Translations under genes and position numbers: made by a program
Assembly: GCA_007026445.1 (NCBI GenBank)
Contig: VDMD01000003.1
Span: 1,550,001 to 1,614,000 of the forward strand
Length of the DNA: 64,000 nt
Direction of reading: 5' to 3'
DNA from: Schizophyllum amplum
Taxonomy: Eukaryota > Basidiomycota > Agaricomycetes > Agaricales > Schizophyllaceae
Notes under the pieces: model-generated
The model's database searches: none
Told to the model about the DNA's origin: nothing
Seen by the model: only the letters and a program-made list of their open reading frames with translations
Shown: positions 38,194 through 49,118 of the stretch, piece after piece
How positions within the stretch are numbered: the first letter of the stretch is position 1
Layout of the letters: every line of letters starts with the position of its first letter

Positions 38194-40492
38194 ATGTCGA
38201 CCATCGCCCCCGCATTCGCCCGCCTAAACCTGCCCTCGCCCGAGGAGTACAACAAGCGCAAGGTGGCGCTGATCTCGGGTGCGTGTCTCGTGACGCGCGA
38301 CTGGCGGGGGACAGACGCTGACCGGCGACCGCATATGCAGGCATTACGGGCCAGGACGGATCGTACTTGTGCGCGCGCCCCCCTCTTCACTGTTTGCTGC
38401 AGATCGTGATGCGCCCAAAGGACAGAGCTGCTGCTCGACAAGGGCTACGAGGTCCATGGCATCATCCGCCGATCCTCCTCCTTCAACACCGGCCGCCTCC
38501 ACCACCTCTTCGATGACGCGTCCATAGAGCGTGCGCCCCCATAGCTTGACGAGTACGCACACACTAAGTAAGCATCTCCCACAGGCCCTGGGAAGTTCAA
38601 GCTCCACTACGGCGACCTCAGCGACAGCACGAATCTCGTCTACATCATTGCATCCGTACAGCCGACCGAAATCTACAATCTCGGCGCGCAGTCGCACGTC
38701 AAGGTCTCCTTCGAGATGGCCGAGTACACCGGCGACGTCGACGGTCTCGGTACGCTCCGTCTCCTCGACGCCATCCGCACGTGCGGCCTCGAGAAGCACG
38801 TCCGCTTCTACCAGGCGTCCACCAGCGAGCTCTACGGCAAGGTCGTCGAGACCCCGCAGAGCGAGACCACGCCCTTCTACCCGCGCTCGCCCTACGGAGT
38901 CGCCAAACTCTACGCGTACTGGATCGTCGTCAACTACCGCGAGTCCTACGGCATCTACGCCTGCAACGGCATCCTCTTCAACCACGAGAGCCCCCGCCGC
39001 GGCCGCACCTTCGTCACCCGCAAAATCTCGCGCGCCGTCGCGGACATCTCACTCGGGAAGCAGTCCTGCCTGTACCTCGGCAACATCGATGCCCAGCGTG
39101 ACTGGGGCCACGGTACGTGCGACGATACTCCTGTATATGCCCGGCGCTCAATCCACTGCGTCTCAATTAGCGCGCGACTACGTTGAAGGCATGTGGCTGA
39201 TGCTGCAGCAGCCCAAGCCCGATGACTTCGTTCTCGCGACCGGGGAAACCCACCCGGTGCGGGAATATATAGAAAAGGCGTTTGCATGCGTGGACGTGAA
39301 GCTGAAGTGGGTATATGCGCCTTGTATGCGCCCTGTTCTCGTAGCTACAGTCTCTGGGCTACGCAGTACCCTCCTATATACCCAGGCTTCCTCTCCCTAC
39401 GCCCGTGCTTCTTCCTCGGCGTCTTCCCATACTCCTGCTCCTTCCCCATATATACACCCTCTCTCTCACACACGACTTCTCCGCCATCAACCCGTTTATT
39501 CTGGCGTCTTTCCCATCGCTAACCATCCCGCATGCTTGGCATCGCTTTCCATCCTTCCACGCTTCACATTGCTGACCAGTGCCCAGATGGTCCGGCTCCG
39601 GTGTCGATGAGGAAGCCGTGGACACGAAGACAGGCAAGGTCGTCGTCAAGGTGGATGCGCGGTATTTCCGCCCCGCTGAGGTCGAGTGCGTATTCTCTTT
39701 TTTGCTAGTGTCTCGTCGCTGTCTCGCTATTTCCTTTTCTTTGTTTGCGTCTGAACTTCGCTGTGGTTTAGCTCTAAATCTTTCGCTATGTTTTGGTTTC
39801 TTTCGCGCCGACATTCCCTCGCCTATTCATGGCTCTTGCGTGATCCCAGTCCCCGTCCGCGCCGACTGTTCCCCGTCCGCGCCTGTTCGCTATTCTCTGT
39901 TCATTCGCTGTTATTCTCTGCTCATTTGGTGTCCTCTGGTTCTCTGTCGCCCTCTGGTTTCGTCGTACTCGCGGTTTTGTGTTCGATCGACGTCCTCTCC
40001 TAGCGTCACACGCATATATCCACGTCCCTCGCGTCTTGCCAGTTTGCATTTTTTTCGCCGCCCTCACCGTCCCTCTTTTCATCCTTGTCTGTTTTCGACT
40101 ATGCACCCACTGTCCTCGTCTTCCCATCGTCCTGGTCTTTCATCGCCCTCGTCTGCCGACCCACTATCTGCGTTGTCCTTTCCTGCGCCTATGCACCGCA
40201 TAGATTCTCATTTTTATACATTGCTCGCTCCTCTTACCACGTCCTTCTCAACCGGGCGAGCTACATACTTGTATTGACATATCCGAACTCTCTGACACCC
40301 TCCATCCACCTCCTCACATCCGCATACGTACGATTTTACTAACGCTCATCCCTCAGCCTCCTCCTGGGCGACCCTGCGAAAGCCGAGCGCCTCCTAGGCT
40401 GGAAGCGCCGCGTCGACTTTGACTCCCTGGTGAAGGAGATGGTCGCCGCGGATGTGAAGGCGGCGAAGAGTTTGGTGGAGGACCAGAACTAG
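38194..40492 (+). CDS. GMD: GDP-mannose 4,6-dehydratase
   Basis: Seven exons (38194-38278, 38341-38368, 38421-38530, 38585-39112, 39171-39306, 39587-39685, 40357-40492) give 373 residues, the normal length. The NADP-binding motif is [19 protein letters not shown]. The substrate-specific [15 protein letters not shown] and [17 protein letters not shown] are both present. The SDR active site is seen in [11 protein letters not shown] and [15 protein letters not shown] (Tyr-x3-Lys). The C-terminal lid has [23 protein letters not shown]. It makes GDP-4-keto-6-deoxymannose, the first step to GDP-L-fucose, in the cytosol. The last two introns are very long for this genome (280 and 671 nt); both end in good acceptors, the last with a tactaac branch site. 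Confidence 0.97.
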
Positions 40493-41850
40493 ACGGGTGT
40501 GGCAGAAGATTACAAGTGATGGGTAAATTCCCATCAGAGTCTTTGGCGGGGAACCCAATTATTGGCGGGTACCCCTGCCAGAGTAATCGGCGGGGTACCC
40601 CTAACGGATTCATTGTCGATAATCAGGATGCGCAAGAACTAGCTACGAAGAATGGACCGGACGGATAGTAACTGATAAAACTGTATCATTTTTACTGTGT
40701 ATGAAGAGCTGGATGCTGAGTCCGCGTTGTATCCAGCATGTCGATGGATGTCCCACATTGTATCCAGAATTTGGATTTTATGGCCGCCATGAATGATTAG
40801 GTGGCAGGGTGCGGGTAGCTACTAGGGTCACCCTGGTAGTGGTACTACTGTAGGTGACTGTACATAATGTCGCTGGTGTCGCTGGTGTTTTCACAGCGTG
40901 GGCGATCCCGAGATCGATGAGTGACTAGTGAATGTTTGAACGGCCGAATAGTGGACATGTAGTAGAAGGTGTTGCCTTTGGAAGTCCGTGAAGCTTTGAA
41001 TCCTACTATACATGCGGCGGCGTCGAGTCTACTGCAGCGGTACACTGCCGATTGAATAGGACTGCCTGCTGTCACCTAATGAATAGGAATACTACCTTGA
41101 AAAAACTCAGAAGCGCACTGCCATGTCCACGAGTATCGGCCTAGGTGCGCTTTGGGCATGAGTATAGGTACCAACTCACTGAACACGAGTACGAACACCT
41201 GAACACGATCAACCCACCGAACACGAGTACCAAGTCATTGAATGCACTAGTCGAGCCCATAATTGAGTATGTGGCGCGCGCTCTCCCGCGGCCGGGTGGC
41301 AGATCGTGACAGCAGTCTTGCGTTTCTGTGTGCGTACTTCCGTTTCTCAGCTTGCCTCGCCTCGCCTGAAGGAAGATGACTGATGACTCATACCAGCTGT
41401 AGGACGCGTTGCAGTAATCTGACTCTGAGTTTCAGAGCAAATGACTGTTAACTCGATCGGAGGGCCTCTGTATGACTCCAGGACGCGGCACCTCCCCCCA
41501 TCGTCGTGCCACACGTCCCCCATTCCTCGCGCCACACTGCATGCCCCTCGCCACACTTCCGTTGACTCATGCATGCTGGACTGCGTCCCGTACCGCAGCT
41601 CTCAAGGACAGGATCAGATTACGACAGCGAGAGATATATGTGGGGTGCCCCGGGTGCGTATCGGTACACAATGCTACTATTACAATGGACCCTAGGGTAA
41701 GAGCGGTGATGATGGAGGGTGTTATGAGTATGTAGTCTGAATACCAGTAAGAAGAGCATGAATCGGGTCCAGTCACGGAAACAGGGACTGCTACTCTTCT
41801 GAGGGTCCTATGAATGTAAGTAAGGGATAGAAGTGGGAACATTCAACAGA
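40493..41850. other. intergenic, between convergent genes
   Basis: About 1.36 kb without a supportable gene. It contains three copies of a GGCGGGGTACCCC-like element at 40545-40602 and a loose repeat of gaacacgagtac at about 41175-41240. Confidence 0.5.
40545..40602. repeat. three copies of a GC-rich palindromic element
   Basis: ggcggggaaccc, ggcgggtacccc and ggcggggtacccc are spaced 19-25 bp apart, beginning 53 bp after the GMD stop codon. The second and third contain the palindrome gggtaccc. Confidence 0.75.
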
Positions 41851-43060
41851 TCATACGAAGTCATTACAGCGCGGAGGTCTCTGAGTCGTGGGCCGCGTTG
41901 AATTGTCGTGGGCCGCAGGTATATCGTCATCATGGGCCGCATATGAGTCATCGATACCCGAAGATGGATCGCGGACTGCCGGCTCTGCTTCATTGCGCGG
42001 TACAACGGGCGCCGCGCCAGGAGAGGCCTCTCGCCTCGCACCAGGAAGTGACTGTTGCATCGGGCTAGAATATGGTTCTCGTCTCACGCCAGGAGATGTC
42101 TCGCGTCTCGCGTCAGGAGAGGCTTCTCGCCTCGAGAAAGGCGTCCATTGTCTGCCCACCTCCGCGAGAACTTCATTGCCAGCGAGAGACGGCGCATTGC
42201 ATGCTTCCCCGGACCGCGCATTGCATGCTTCTCCAGACCGCGCATTGGATGCTTCCCTAGACGGCGCAGTGCATGCTTCCCTAGACGGCGCAACGCGTAG
42301 TTCACCGGATGGCGCAGTGCATGCTTCCTCAGACGGCGCAGCGCGGGCTGTGATGACGCGCGGCCACTGCAGCGTCAGATGCCCGTCGCCCAGCTCGGCC
42401 TGGATGTCGGACAGCTGCGGAGATACTTGTGAGTAAGGGCATCAAGCTGAGAGGACGGAGGGAGGGAGACGGGCCACGGATAAAGGGGGAGTGTGGACGA
42501 AGGGAGAGTAGGGGACGGAGGGAATGCTAACCTGACAGCCTTCCGGGAGCGCGATTCCCCGCCTGAAGAATCCATACGTGATATCTTGCGCATAGAACGC
42601 GACCGGCGGGCCATCCACTGGCGCTTGACCGGGCATGGGCGGCTGATTTGTGCGGTACTTTGGGCGACGTCGACCCATGAGATGCAGAACGCCGTCTGCA
42701 ACGTGCACATGCAAGTCTTCTTTCCGAACACCCGGAATCTCGAGGACAGCAACCGTCTTGGCGGTCAGTGGGTCGTCGAAGAGATCCATTCTGCAGTGAT
42801 ACTATCAGTAGTCGAATGGGACGATGTGAGGGACATACACACCTTGGGCGAAAGATAGTCGAGTTCTGCGCCTGGCCGACGAGCACATTGGTGAGATGCG
42901 TGCGGACGGAGACGCCGCTGTCGCCACGCAAGGCGTGATTTATAGCGTATTGAGCGTGGCGCAGGAGCGTGCGCTGGTTCGTCGTCGGCTGCGACGCTGG
43001 CCTGCGGTTCTTGTGCGGATGCTGGGACATGATGCTGCTGTTGTTTTGTATCTGCACCAT
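41851..43060 (-). CDS. Hsp20 (alpha-crystallin)-like protein with a tandem-repeat tail
   Basis: Three exons (42843-43060, 42532-42790, 41851-42414) give 346 residues. Residues 75-190 match a small-heat-shock core: PLTAKTVAVLEIPGVRKEDL, HVADGVLHLMGRRRP, an insertion, YGFFRRGIALPEGCQ and LSDIQAELGDGHLTLQWP. The last 160 residues are not Hsp20. They begin with about six copies of an 8-residue unit (APSREACT and variants such as ARSGEACN). A second array follows, of SRREASPDARRETSPG type, then a His/Asp-rich end. The ATG at 43060 was chosen because it lies 45 nt after a TATA box; 43030 is the alternative. Probably a cytosolic chaperone-like protein. Confidence 0.8.
42162..42340. repeat. 24-bp coding minisatellite in the Hsp20-like gene
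   Basis: Six to seven 24-bp units, variants of gcatgcttccctagacggcgca on the + strand, each encode eight residues in frame. Copy-to-copy changes are mostly single bases. Confidence 0.9.
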
Positions 43061-43651
43061 AGGAAGAGCGGGGGGAGAAGATGCTGAGCTGTGCAGGACG
43101 AGCCTTTATAAGTACTCAGCCTGTCCGGCAAACGCCGGATTAGTATACCGCTGGAGTCAAGACGATACAGTGTACACGGAAGCTGAGCACAAGGCGTGGC
43201 GGCGCGGATCTTCAAAGGACATGAGAAACCTTTGAGTCTGCGGCAGTGCATCGAGTGGGTGAAGGATGTGGACGAAGGATGTCGACAGAACAATGGATAC
43301 TGTGCGGGAAGTGTGGCGCGGCCCTTCGGCAGTCCGGAAATGGTGAAGCCGTGGTGACTAGTACTTGTATTGCAGTGCAAGTCAGATATAAATGCTCGGC
43401 GACGGGACTCGGAGGACGCAAGCATGAACGGAGAGAAACACGCGAAACTTACTAATCGACATTGATCAGCGTGGTGAGTCATTGGTGGCGGTGTCAGGGT
43501 CAGTCGGACCGGATCAGGCCACGTGGCAAACTTTTGTTGTGTTCATCCGGATCGTCTGCCTTCCTCCGGCGTGAGCAGTACGCCAGGGCCGTTATACAAC
43601 CCGCTTGAGCCTTCGATATTATCTTGTCCTGAACCATCGCGAGGTCCGACA
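43061..43651. promoter_or_regulatory. divergent promoter region of the Hsp20-like and CstF64 genes
   Basis: About 590 bp between divergent start codons. One minus-strand TATA box (43105-43110) was found. No clear array of heat-shock elements was seen by eye. Confidence 0.5.
43105..43110 (-). promoter_or_regulatory. TATA box of the Hsp20-like gene
   Basis: tataaa on the minus strand, 45 nt before the ATG at 43060. Confidence 0.7.
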
Positions 43652-45083
43652 ATGAGTAAGGTCGTTTTTGGTGTGTGAAGTCGTCCGAGTCGCAAGCCCG
43701 CCCGTTCTAATGATCTCGAAGTCGGCAATGTGCCGTATAACATGAGCGAGGCGAGCTGAGCGCGCTTCGAAACATTGTCTGTCGCTGAACGCATTGACCC
43801 CCCAGGAGGAGCTCATAGATGTCTTCAAATCTGTCGGTGAAGTCGTCGGCTTCCGGTGCGTTCGCCACTCGCGTCGCAAGGCGCGTTCGCTCACATACGC
43901 GCGCCACCCAGGCTGGTGTTTGACCGAGAGACAGGGAAACCAAGGGGATACGGGTTCTGCGAGTTCGCGGGTGCGTTGCCGTCTTTGCCCCCTTCCATAA
44001 CACCTTCCGCCGCTGACGTGCGAGCTCGGCCACCGCAGACCACGAGACCGCGCTGTCCGCGGTGCGCAACCTCAACAACATCGATGTCAAGGGCCGGAAT
44101 TTGCGCATAGACCTGGCGGACTCGGATCCACAGCTTGAGGGGAAGACGACAGTACGCGGGGAGCTCGTCGACGGCCCTGAGATGTCGCGCGCGCGGCCTC
44201 CGGACCCGAAGGCGTTCCTCAACACCATCCCCCCCGGAATCCCGGTTCCCCCAGGCTCGACGTGTCTCGATACCATTAGCCACATTCTGGCGTCAATGCC
44301 TCCTGGTCAGCTCATGGAGGTGCTCGCGCAGATGAAGGTGCGTGCCCGTGTTCTAGTCTCCCCCGTCGCTTGCTAACCAGCTCTCACAGTCCTTCGTCCT
44401 CAACAACCCCGACGCCGCGCGCGCCCTCCTGCAGGCGCACCCCCAGCTTGCTTACGCGCTGTTCCAGGCCCTGCTGCTGAACAATATTGTCGACCCCGCC
44501 ATCCTGCAGCGCATGCTCGCCGCCACTTCAAAAACTCCGCCCGCCGCGCCAGCGCCGACTATTGTCGGACAGTACGGTGTCCCGCCGACCATGGGCGGTG
44601 GTCCAGGGAATATGGGCATGGGCGCGCCGCCGGGCATGGGTTACCAAGGCATGCCGCCCGCTGCTCCGACACCACCGCCAGGCAACATGTATGGCCGGCC
44701 GCAGCAAGGCTACCCGCCGCCAGCGTCGAATTACTACCAGCCGCCACCACAGCAACAACAGCAGCAAGCGCCACCGCCTGCCGCTGCGGCGCCGGCGCCG
44801 GATATCAATGACACTCAGAGGGTGAGTAGGGTCGGTTTCTGAGGAGAGGGGGAACGGTCGACCAGCAGCGCATGCTCATACAAATACATTTGACTGACTG
44901 GACTTTGCAGGCCATGCTGATGCAGGTTTTGACACTGTCGCAGCAGCAGATCGATGCCATGCCGGACGCGGAGCGGGGAGTGATTCAACAGTTGGTGAGA
45001 ACACAGTGCGTGAGACTGGGGCATACAGCTGACAACCTACGCAGCGCAATCAGTTCATGGGAACGCTTGGTGGCGTTTCTTAG
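43652..45083 (+). CDS. RNA15: CstF64/Rna15, cleavage-stimulation factor subunit 2
   Basis: Eight exons (43652-43670, 43722-43750, 43806-43855, 43912-43970, 44039-44337, 44390-44821, 44911-44994, 45045-45083) give 336 residues. An N-terminal RRM has RNP2 VVFVGNVPYN and RNP1 GKPRGYGFCEF. The hinge domain (CLDTISHILASMPPGQLMEV, PQLAYALFQALLLNNIVD) binds the CstF77/Rna14 partner. A Pro/Gly/Met/Gln-rich linker leads to the C-terminal helical domain (MLMQVLTLSQQQIDAMPDAE). It binds the GU-rich element downstream of poly(A) sites. Intron 43751-43805 can only be placed with a GC donor. The coding end overlaps the first unit of a 17-bp tandem repeat. Confidence 0.95.
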
Positions 45084-45143
45084 TTGGCGGCGTTCCTCAG
45101 TTGGTAGCGGCTCTCAGCTGGTGGTGTATTCCAGCTGGTAGCG
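45067..45143. repeat. 17-bp tandem repeat starting in the last codons of CstF64
   Basis: Units 45067-45083, 45084-45100, 45101-45117, 45118-45134 and a partial fifth copy share ttggtggcgttcctcag. The stop codon is the end of unit one. Confidence 0.88.
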
Positions 45144-45589
45144 AGTCTTGGCAAATCTTTGCTCGTGTGCGTCTTTAGCCCTGCAAGGTTCGGCGCCTCC
45201 TGCTTCCTACTGCTATCTCGAGTGCCCTTCTGATCTCGATACGGAGGGCGTCTTCTGTTTTGTGTGCAGAAAATCGGAGTGCATCGAGACCGCGAAGAGT
45301 CTCATGCACCGTCCTTCGGGATGTACGTTAGTGACAAGTGTATAGTGAAAATCCGATGCCTTTGCATGAATCTCGGCTCAACATTGAGAAGGTGCGGGAC
45401 CTTTGAACGCAACAGCACAGCAGAAATGAGACTTCCAGCCACAACGTCAAGCTCAGAGCTGGTGCATGAAGGTCACGGGCAAGTTGAGACGTGCGACGGA
45501 TGATCGGGCCGAGGACCCTTAATGGCAATCTAATCTTATCGTTGCAAAAGGTCGACGGATCGAGTCAGGCTGAACGTGACTGGAGGCCG
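45084..45589. other. intergenic, CstF64 3' end to the ThrRS promoter
   Basis: About 500 bp between tandem + strand genes. Apart from the 17-bp repeat nothing is recognised. Confidence 0.5.
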
Positions 45590-48500
45590 ATGCAGAATCT
45601 GCTTCTAAGACGAGTGCCGCTGCCCCGGCCACGTATTCGCCTTGTCCCAAACCCCCACAGCGCCGCCCCCCGCAGGAATTTCCACATCTCGACCACAAGA
45701 GCCTCCATGGACCCAAAGCCGGTAGCCTCCACGTCCCAGCCGGCGACGACCGCGCTCGATGCGCCGCACGCCGCGCCTGTGGCGGATAAGCCGAAGCAGC
45801 AGCAACAGAAGAAGGCGAAGGTCGCAGCAGCTGAGGCGGCGCATCCCCTTGAGGTGCGTGCATCGCGCGAGGAGATCGATGTGTGCTGACGGCCGGGAGC
45901 GCAGCTGCAACCCAAGCCCGAGTTCTTCGAGCATCGCATCAAGATGTACGATCAGCTCAAGGCGGAGTATGAGGAGTTTGTGAAGGGTGCGTGAACTGCT
46001 GCCCCCTCTCCGGATTCTTGCTGACGACGCGTCGTTGCTAGCTCAACCGCGCGAGGAGATCACCGTTACCCTGCCCGATGGCGCCGAACGCAAGGGCACG
46101 AGCTGGGAGACCAGCCCCATGGACATCGCACGAGAAATCTCCAAAGGCCTCGCCGACAAGGTCGTCATTGCCAAGGCCAGTCATATCCTCGTCGCCGTCA
46201 CACCCAACTAACGAACCATTCAGGTTGATGGCCACCTCTGGGACCTCGAGCGCCCGCTAGAGAAGTCTGCCAAGCTCGAGCTGCTCGACTTTGATCACCC
46301 GGAAGGCAAGCGCGTCTTCTGGCACTCTTCCGCACACGTCCTCGGTGAGGCCGCAGAGCGCCACTACGGCTGCCACCTCTGCCTCGGGCCGCCGACCGAC
46401 GAGGGCTTCTTCTACGAGATGGCCACGGACCGACCCGTACAGCCCGGCGACTACCCCGCCCTGGAGAAACTGTCCGACATGGCGATCAAGGACAAGCAGA
46501 AGTTTGAGCGCCTCGTCGTGTCGAAGGAGAACCTGCTCAAAATGTTCAACGTGCGTTTATGCGAGGTTCTCCATGCAGCCATACAGATATTGACTAGCTG
46601 TGTATACAATAGTATAACAAGTACAAGCAGTATCTCATCCAGTCAAAGATCCCCGACGGCGAGTCCACCACCGTGTACCGCTGCGGGCCCATGATCGACT
46701 TGTGCGTCGGGCCCCATATCCCGCACACCGGCAGAATAAAGGCCATGATGGTCAGCAAGGTCAGTATTCCTCCACTTCCTTTTTATAATTTTCGGTTGTA
46801 CTCAAATCAAATACCAGAGCTCCGCTTCCTACTTCCTGGGCGACCAAGCGAACGACACGCTCCAACGCATCTACGGTATCTCGTTCCCGGACAAGAAGCA
46901 GCTTTCCGAGCATAAGGCCTTCCTCGCCGAGGCGGCCAAACGCGATCATCGAAAGATTGGAAAGGTATGCGATTTATCTCGACTGCCAGTCAAAATTCTG
47001 ACATGATATAATAGGAGCAAGAGCTCTTCTTCTTCCACGACCTCAGCCCCGGCAGCTGCTTCTTCCTGCCGCACGGCACCCGTATCTACAATACTCTCGT
47101 CGAGCTCATGCGGGTGCGTAGTCCCTCATGCGCTTGTTGCAGCAGATCTGACTTGTTGTATAGTCCGAGTACTTCAAGCGCGGTTATCAAGAAGGTTTGT
47201 CTAGTCACAATTGATACAAAAACTCTTCATTGACCACACTCCTCCCAACAGTCATCTCTCCCAACATGTACAACGCCAAGCTCTGGGAGACCTCAGGCCA
47301 CTGGGCGAACTACAAGGATGACATGTTTGCGCTGAACATTGAGAAGGAGAACTGGGCGCTCAAGCCCATGAATTGCCCCGGCCACTGCCTCATCTTCGAC
47401 TCGCGGGATCGCAGCTATAGGGAGCTGCCGATTCGGATGGCGGAGTTTGGTATTATTCACAGGTGAGTGGGGGATGGGGGATTTGATCACGTGTTGTCGA
47501 GAGTGTGCTTGGCACGGGATAGGTTGTAACAATTCAGTGCTGACCTAGGTGTTCACAGAAACGAGGCATCCGGCGCTCTGTCTGGCCTGACGCGCGTGCG
47601 GCGATTCGTGCAGGACGACACCCACATTTTCTGCATGCCGTCGCAGGTCGAGGATGAGATGGCCGGCCTGTTCGACTTCATGCAGCACGTATACGGTATC
47701 TTCGGTTTCGACTTCCACCTCGAACTCTCCACCCGGCCGGAGAAATTCCTCGGCGAAGTCGAGACCTGGAACGCGGCTGAGGAGGTACGCACCACCTGTC
47801 TTCACTGCGAAGTTTTCCTCACTCTACTACCCTCCTTCGTCCATCTAGCAACTGAAACAAGCTCTTGAAAAATACTACCCCAACAAATGGGAGCTGAACC
47901 CGGGCGACGGCGCGTTCTACGGGCCCAAGATCGACATCACTATCCGCGATGCGCTTAAGCGCTCGTACCAGTGCGCGACGATCCAGCTCGACTTCCAGCT
48001 CCCGCAGCGGTTCAATCTGAAGTACCGGGGGAGCGATGAGAAGAAGGACGAGGCGGGAAAAACCGACGAGGCAACCGTCAACCGCCCCATCATCATCCAC
48101 CGCGCGATCCTGGGCAGCATCGAGCGCTTCGTGGCGATCGCGACGGAGCATTTCGCGGGCAAATGGCCCTTCTGGCTCTCCCCGCGCCAGGTGCTAGTGA
48201 TCCCGGTCGCTAATCCCTACGTGCGTGAACCGACTGCTTGGAGCCATACTTGATCAAAGCTGACTTTTGCACCCCCGTATACAGAAAGACTACGCGTCTC
48301 AGGTCGCGGAGCGCCTCTCCGCGCAGGGCTTGTTCGCGGACGTCGACAACGGCGACAACACGCTGCAGAAGAAGATCCGCAATGGCGAGATCGCGCAGTA
48401 CAACTTCATCCTTGGTGAGTTTCTCCCTTGACTTGTGAGATCGCCCTTGTGGGCCACACATCAGGCATCCTGCGTCATCATTTCTCAAGTTTCCAACGCT

Positions 48501-48676
48501 AACCTTCTCCACCCTCAGTCGTCGGCGAGACCGAGCTCGAGACGCAGTCCGTCAACGTCCGCAACCGCGACGACGTCGGCACCAAGGCGCGCAGCGCCAC
48601 AATACCGCTTGCGGAGATCACGGAGAAGCTGGTGAAGCTGAAGGAGGCGCGCAGCCTGAAGAATCAGCTTGATTGA
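45590..48676 (+). CDS. THS1: threonyl-tRNA synthetase, with possible mitochondrial and cytosolic forms
   Basis: Thirteen exons (45590-45853, 45905-45986, 46042-46175, 46224-46550, 46613-46759, 46818-46964, 47015-47113, 47164-47194, 47252-47462, 47559-47784, 47849-48220, 48285-48414, 48519-48676) give 775 residues. Order of domains: Lys-rich extension, TGS domain ([20 protein letters not shown]), editing domain with [10 protein letters not shown], then the class II core with [10 protein letters not shown] (zinc site), motif 2 [13 protein letters not shown] and motif 3 [11 protein letters not shown], and the anticodon-binding domain ([19 protein letters not shown]). Residues 1-39 form a basic, acid-free presequence-like leader, and a second in-frame ATG at 45707 would start a cytosolic form. 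Intron 46176-46223 needs a GC donor (GCCAGT). Confidence 0.97.
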
Positions 48677-49114
48677 GACCGCCGAAGTCCTATCGAGGGT
48701 CGCCGGAGACGAGAGGTGCCGCTACCGCAGACCGATCGAGGGCTTGCACTTAGTCTCCAAGCCTGCTTACCTATAACCCCTCGCTATCTTTATGTGTACT
48801 GTAGATAAAGCACCCACTGCTCAAAATGCATTGACTCTGACCGCAATGCCATTGTGCTATCAGTAGACTGGGTGTTCAAACGTTCTCGTCCAGCAATGTA
48901 GCTCAGTGGTATATCTCTAGTACAATAATATTGTAGCTCGGTCTATGTACCACGGAATGACAAAAACCACGCGAGAGCCAGCACGGACACGGGCTGGCGT
49001 GTACCTTGTTCTCACTCTCCACGTACGTCCGGGCTTCGCCGGTTCTCAACATCATTGCCTTGCTGGTTTGTCGCTTTTGACATTCCTTTGATTGAACGTT
49101 CAAACGTTCAACGT
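48677..49114. other. intergenic, between convergent genes
   Basis: About 440 bp without a gene. The run gtagctcagtggta near 48898 recalls a tRNA D-arm, but no complete cloverleaf can be built. Confidence 0.5.
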
Positions 49115-49118
49115 TCAA
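49103..49118. repeat. left copy of a 16-bp direct repeat flanking the HNH gene
   Basis: aacgttcaacgttcaa, identical to 50560-50575. It overlaps the HNH stop codon. Confidence 0.9.

Noticed and set aside
40545..40602. Terminal repeat of a transposon
   Set aside because: No matching inverted copy, target-site duplication or transposase gene within the 1.36-kb intergenic region.
43246..43455. Small + strand frame with CGKCG, resembling a zinc ribbon
   Set aside because: Only one Cys pair is well placed. It lies in the promoter region between divergent genes and has no splice or start support.
48893..48960. Possible tRNA gene with gtagctcagtggta
   Set aside because: Only the D-arm-like run fits. 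No acceptor, anticodon or T-arm pairing follows.
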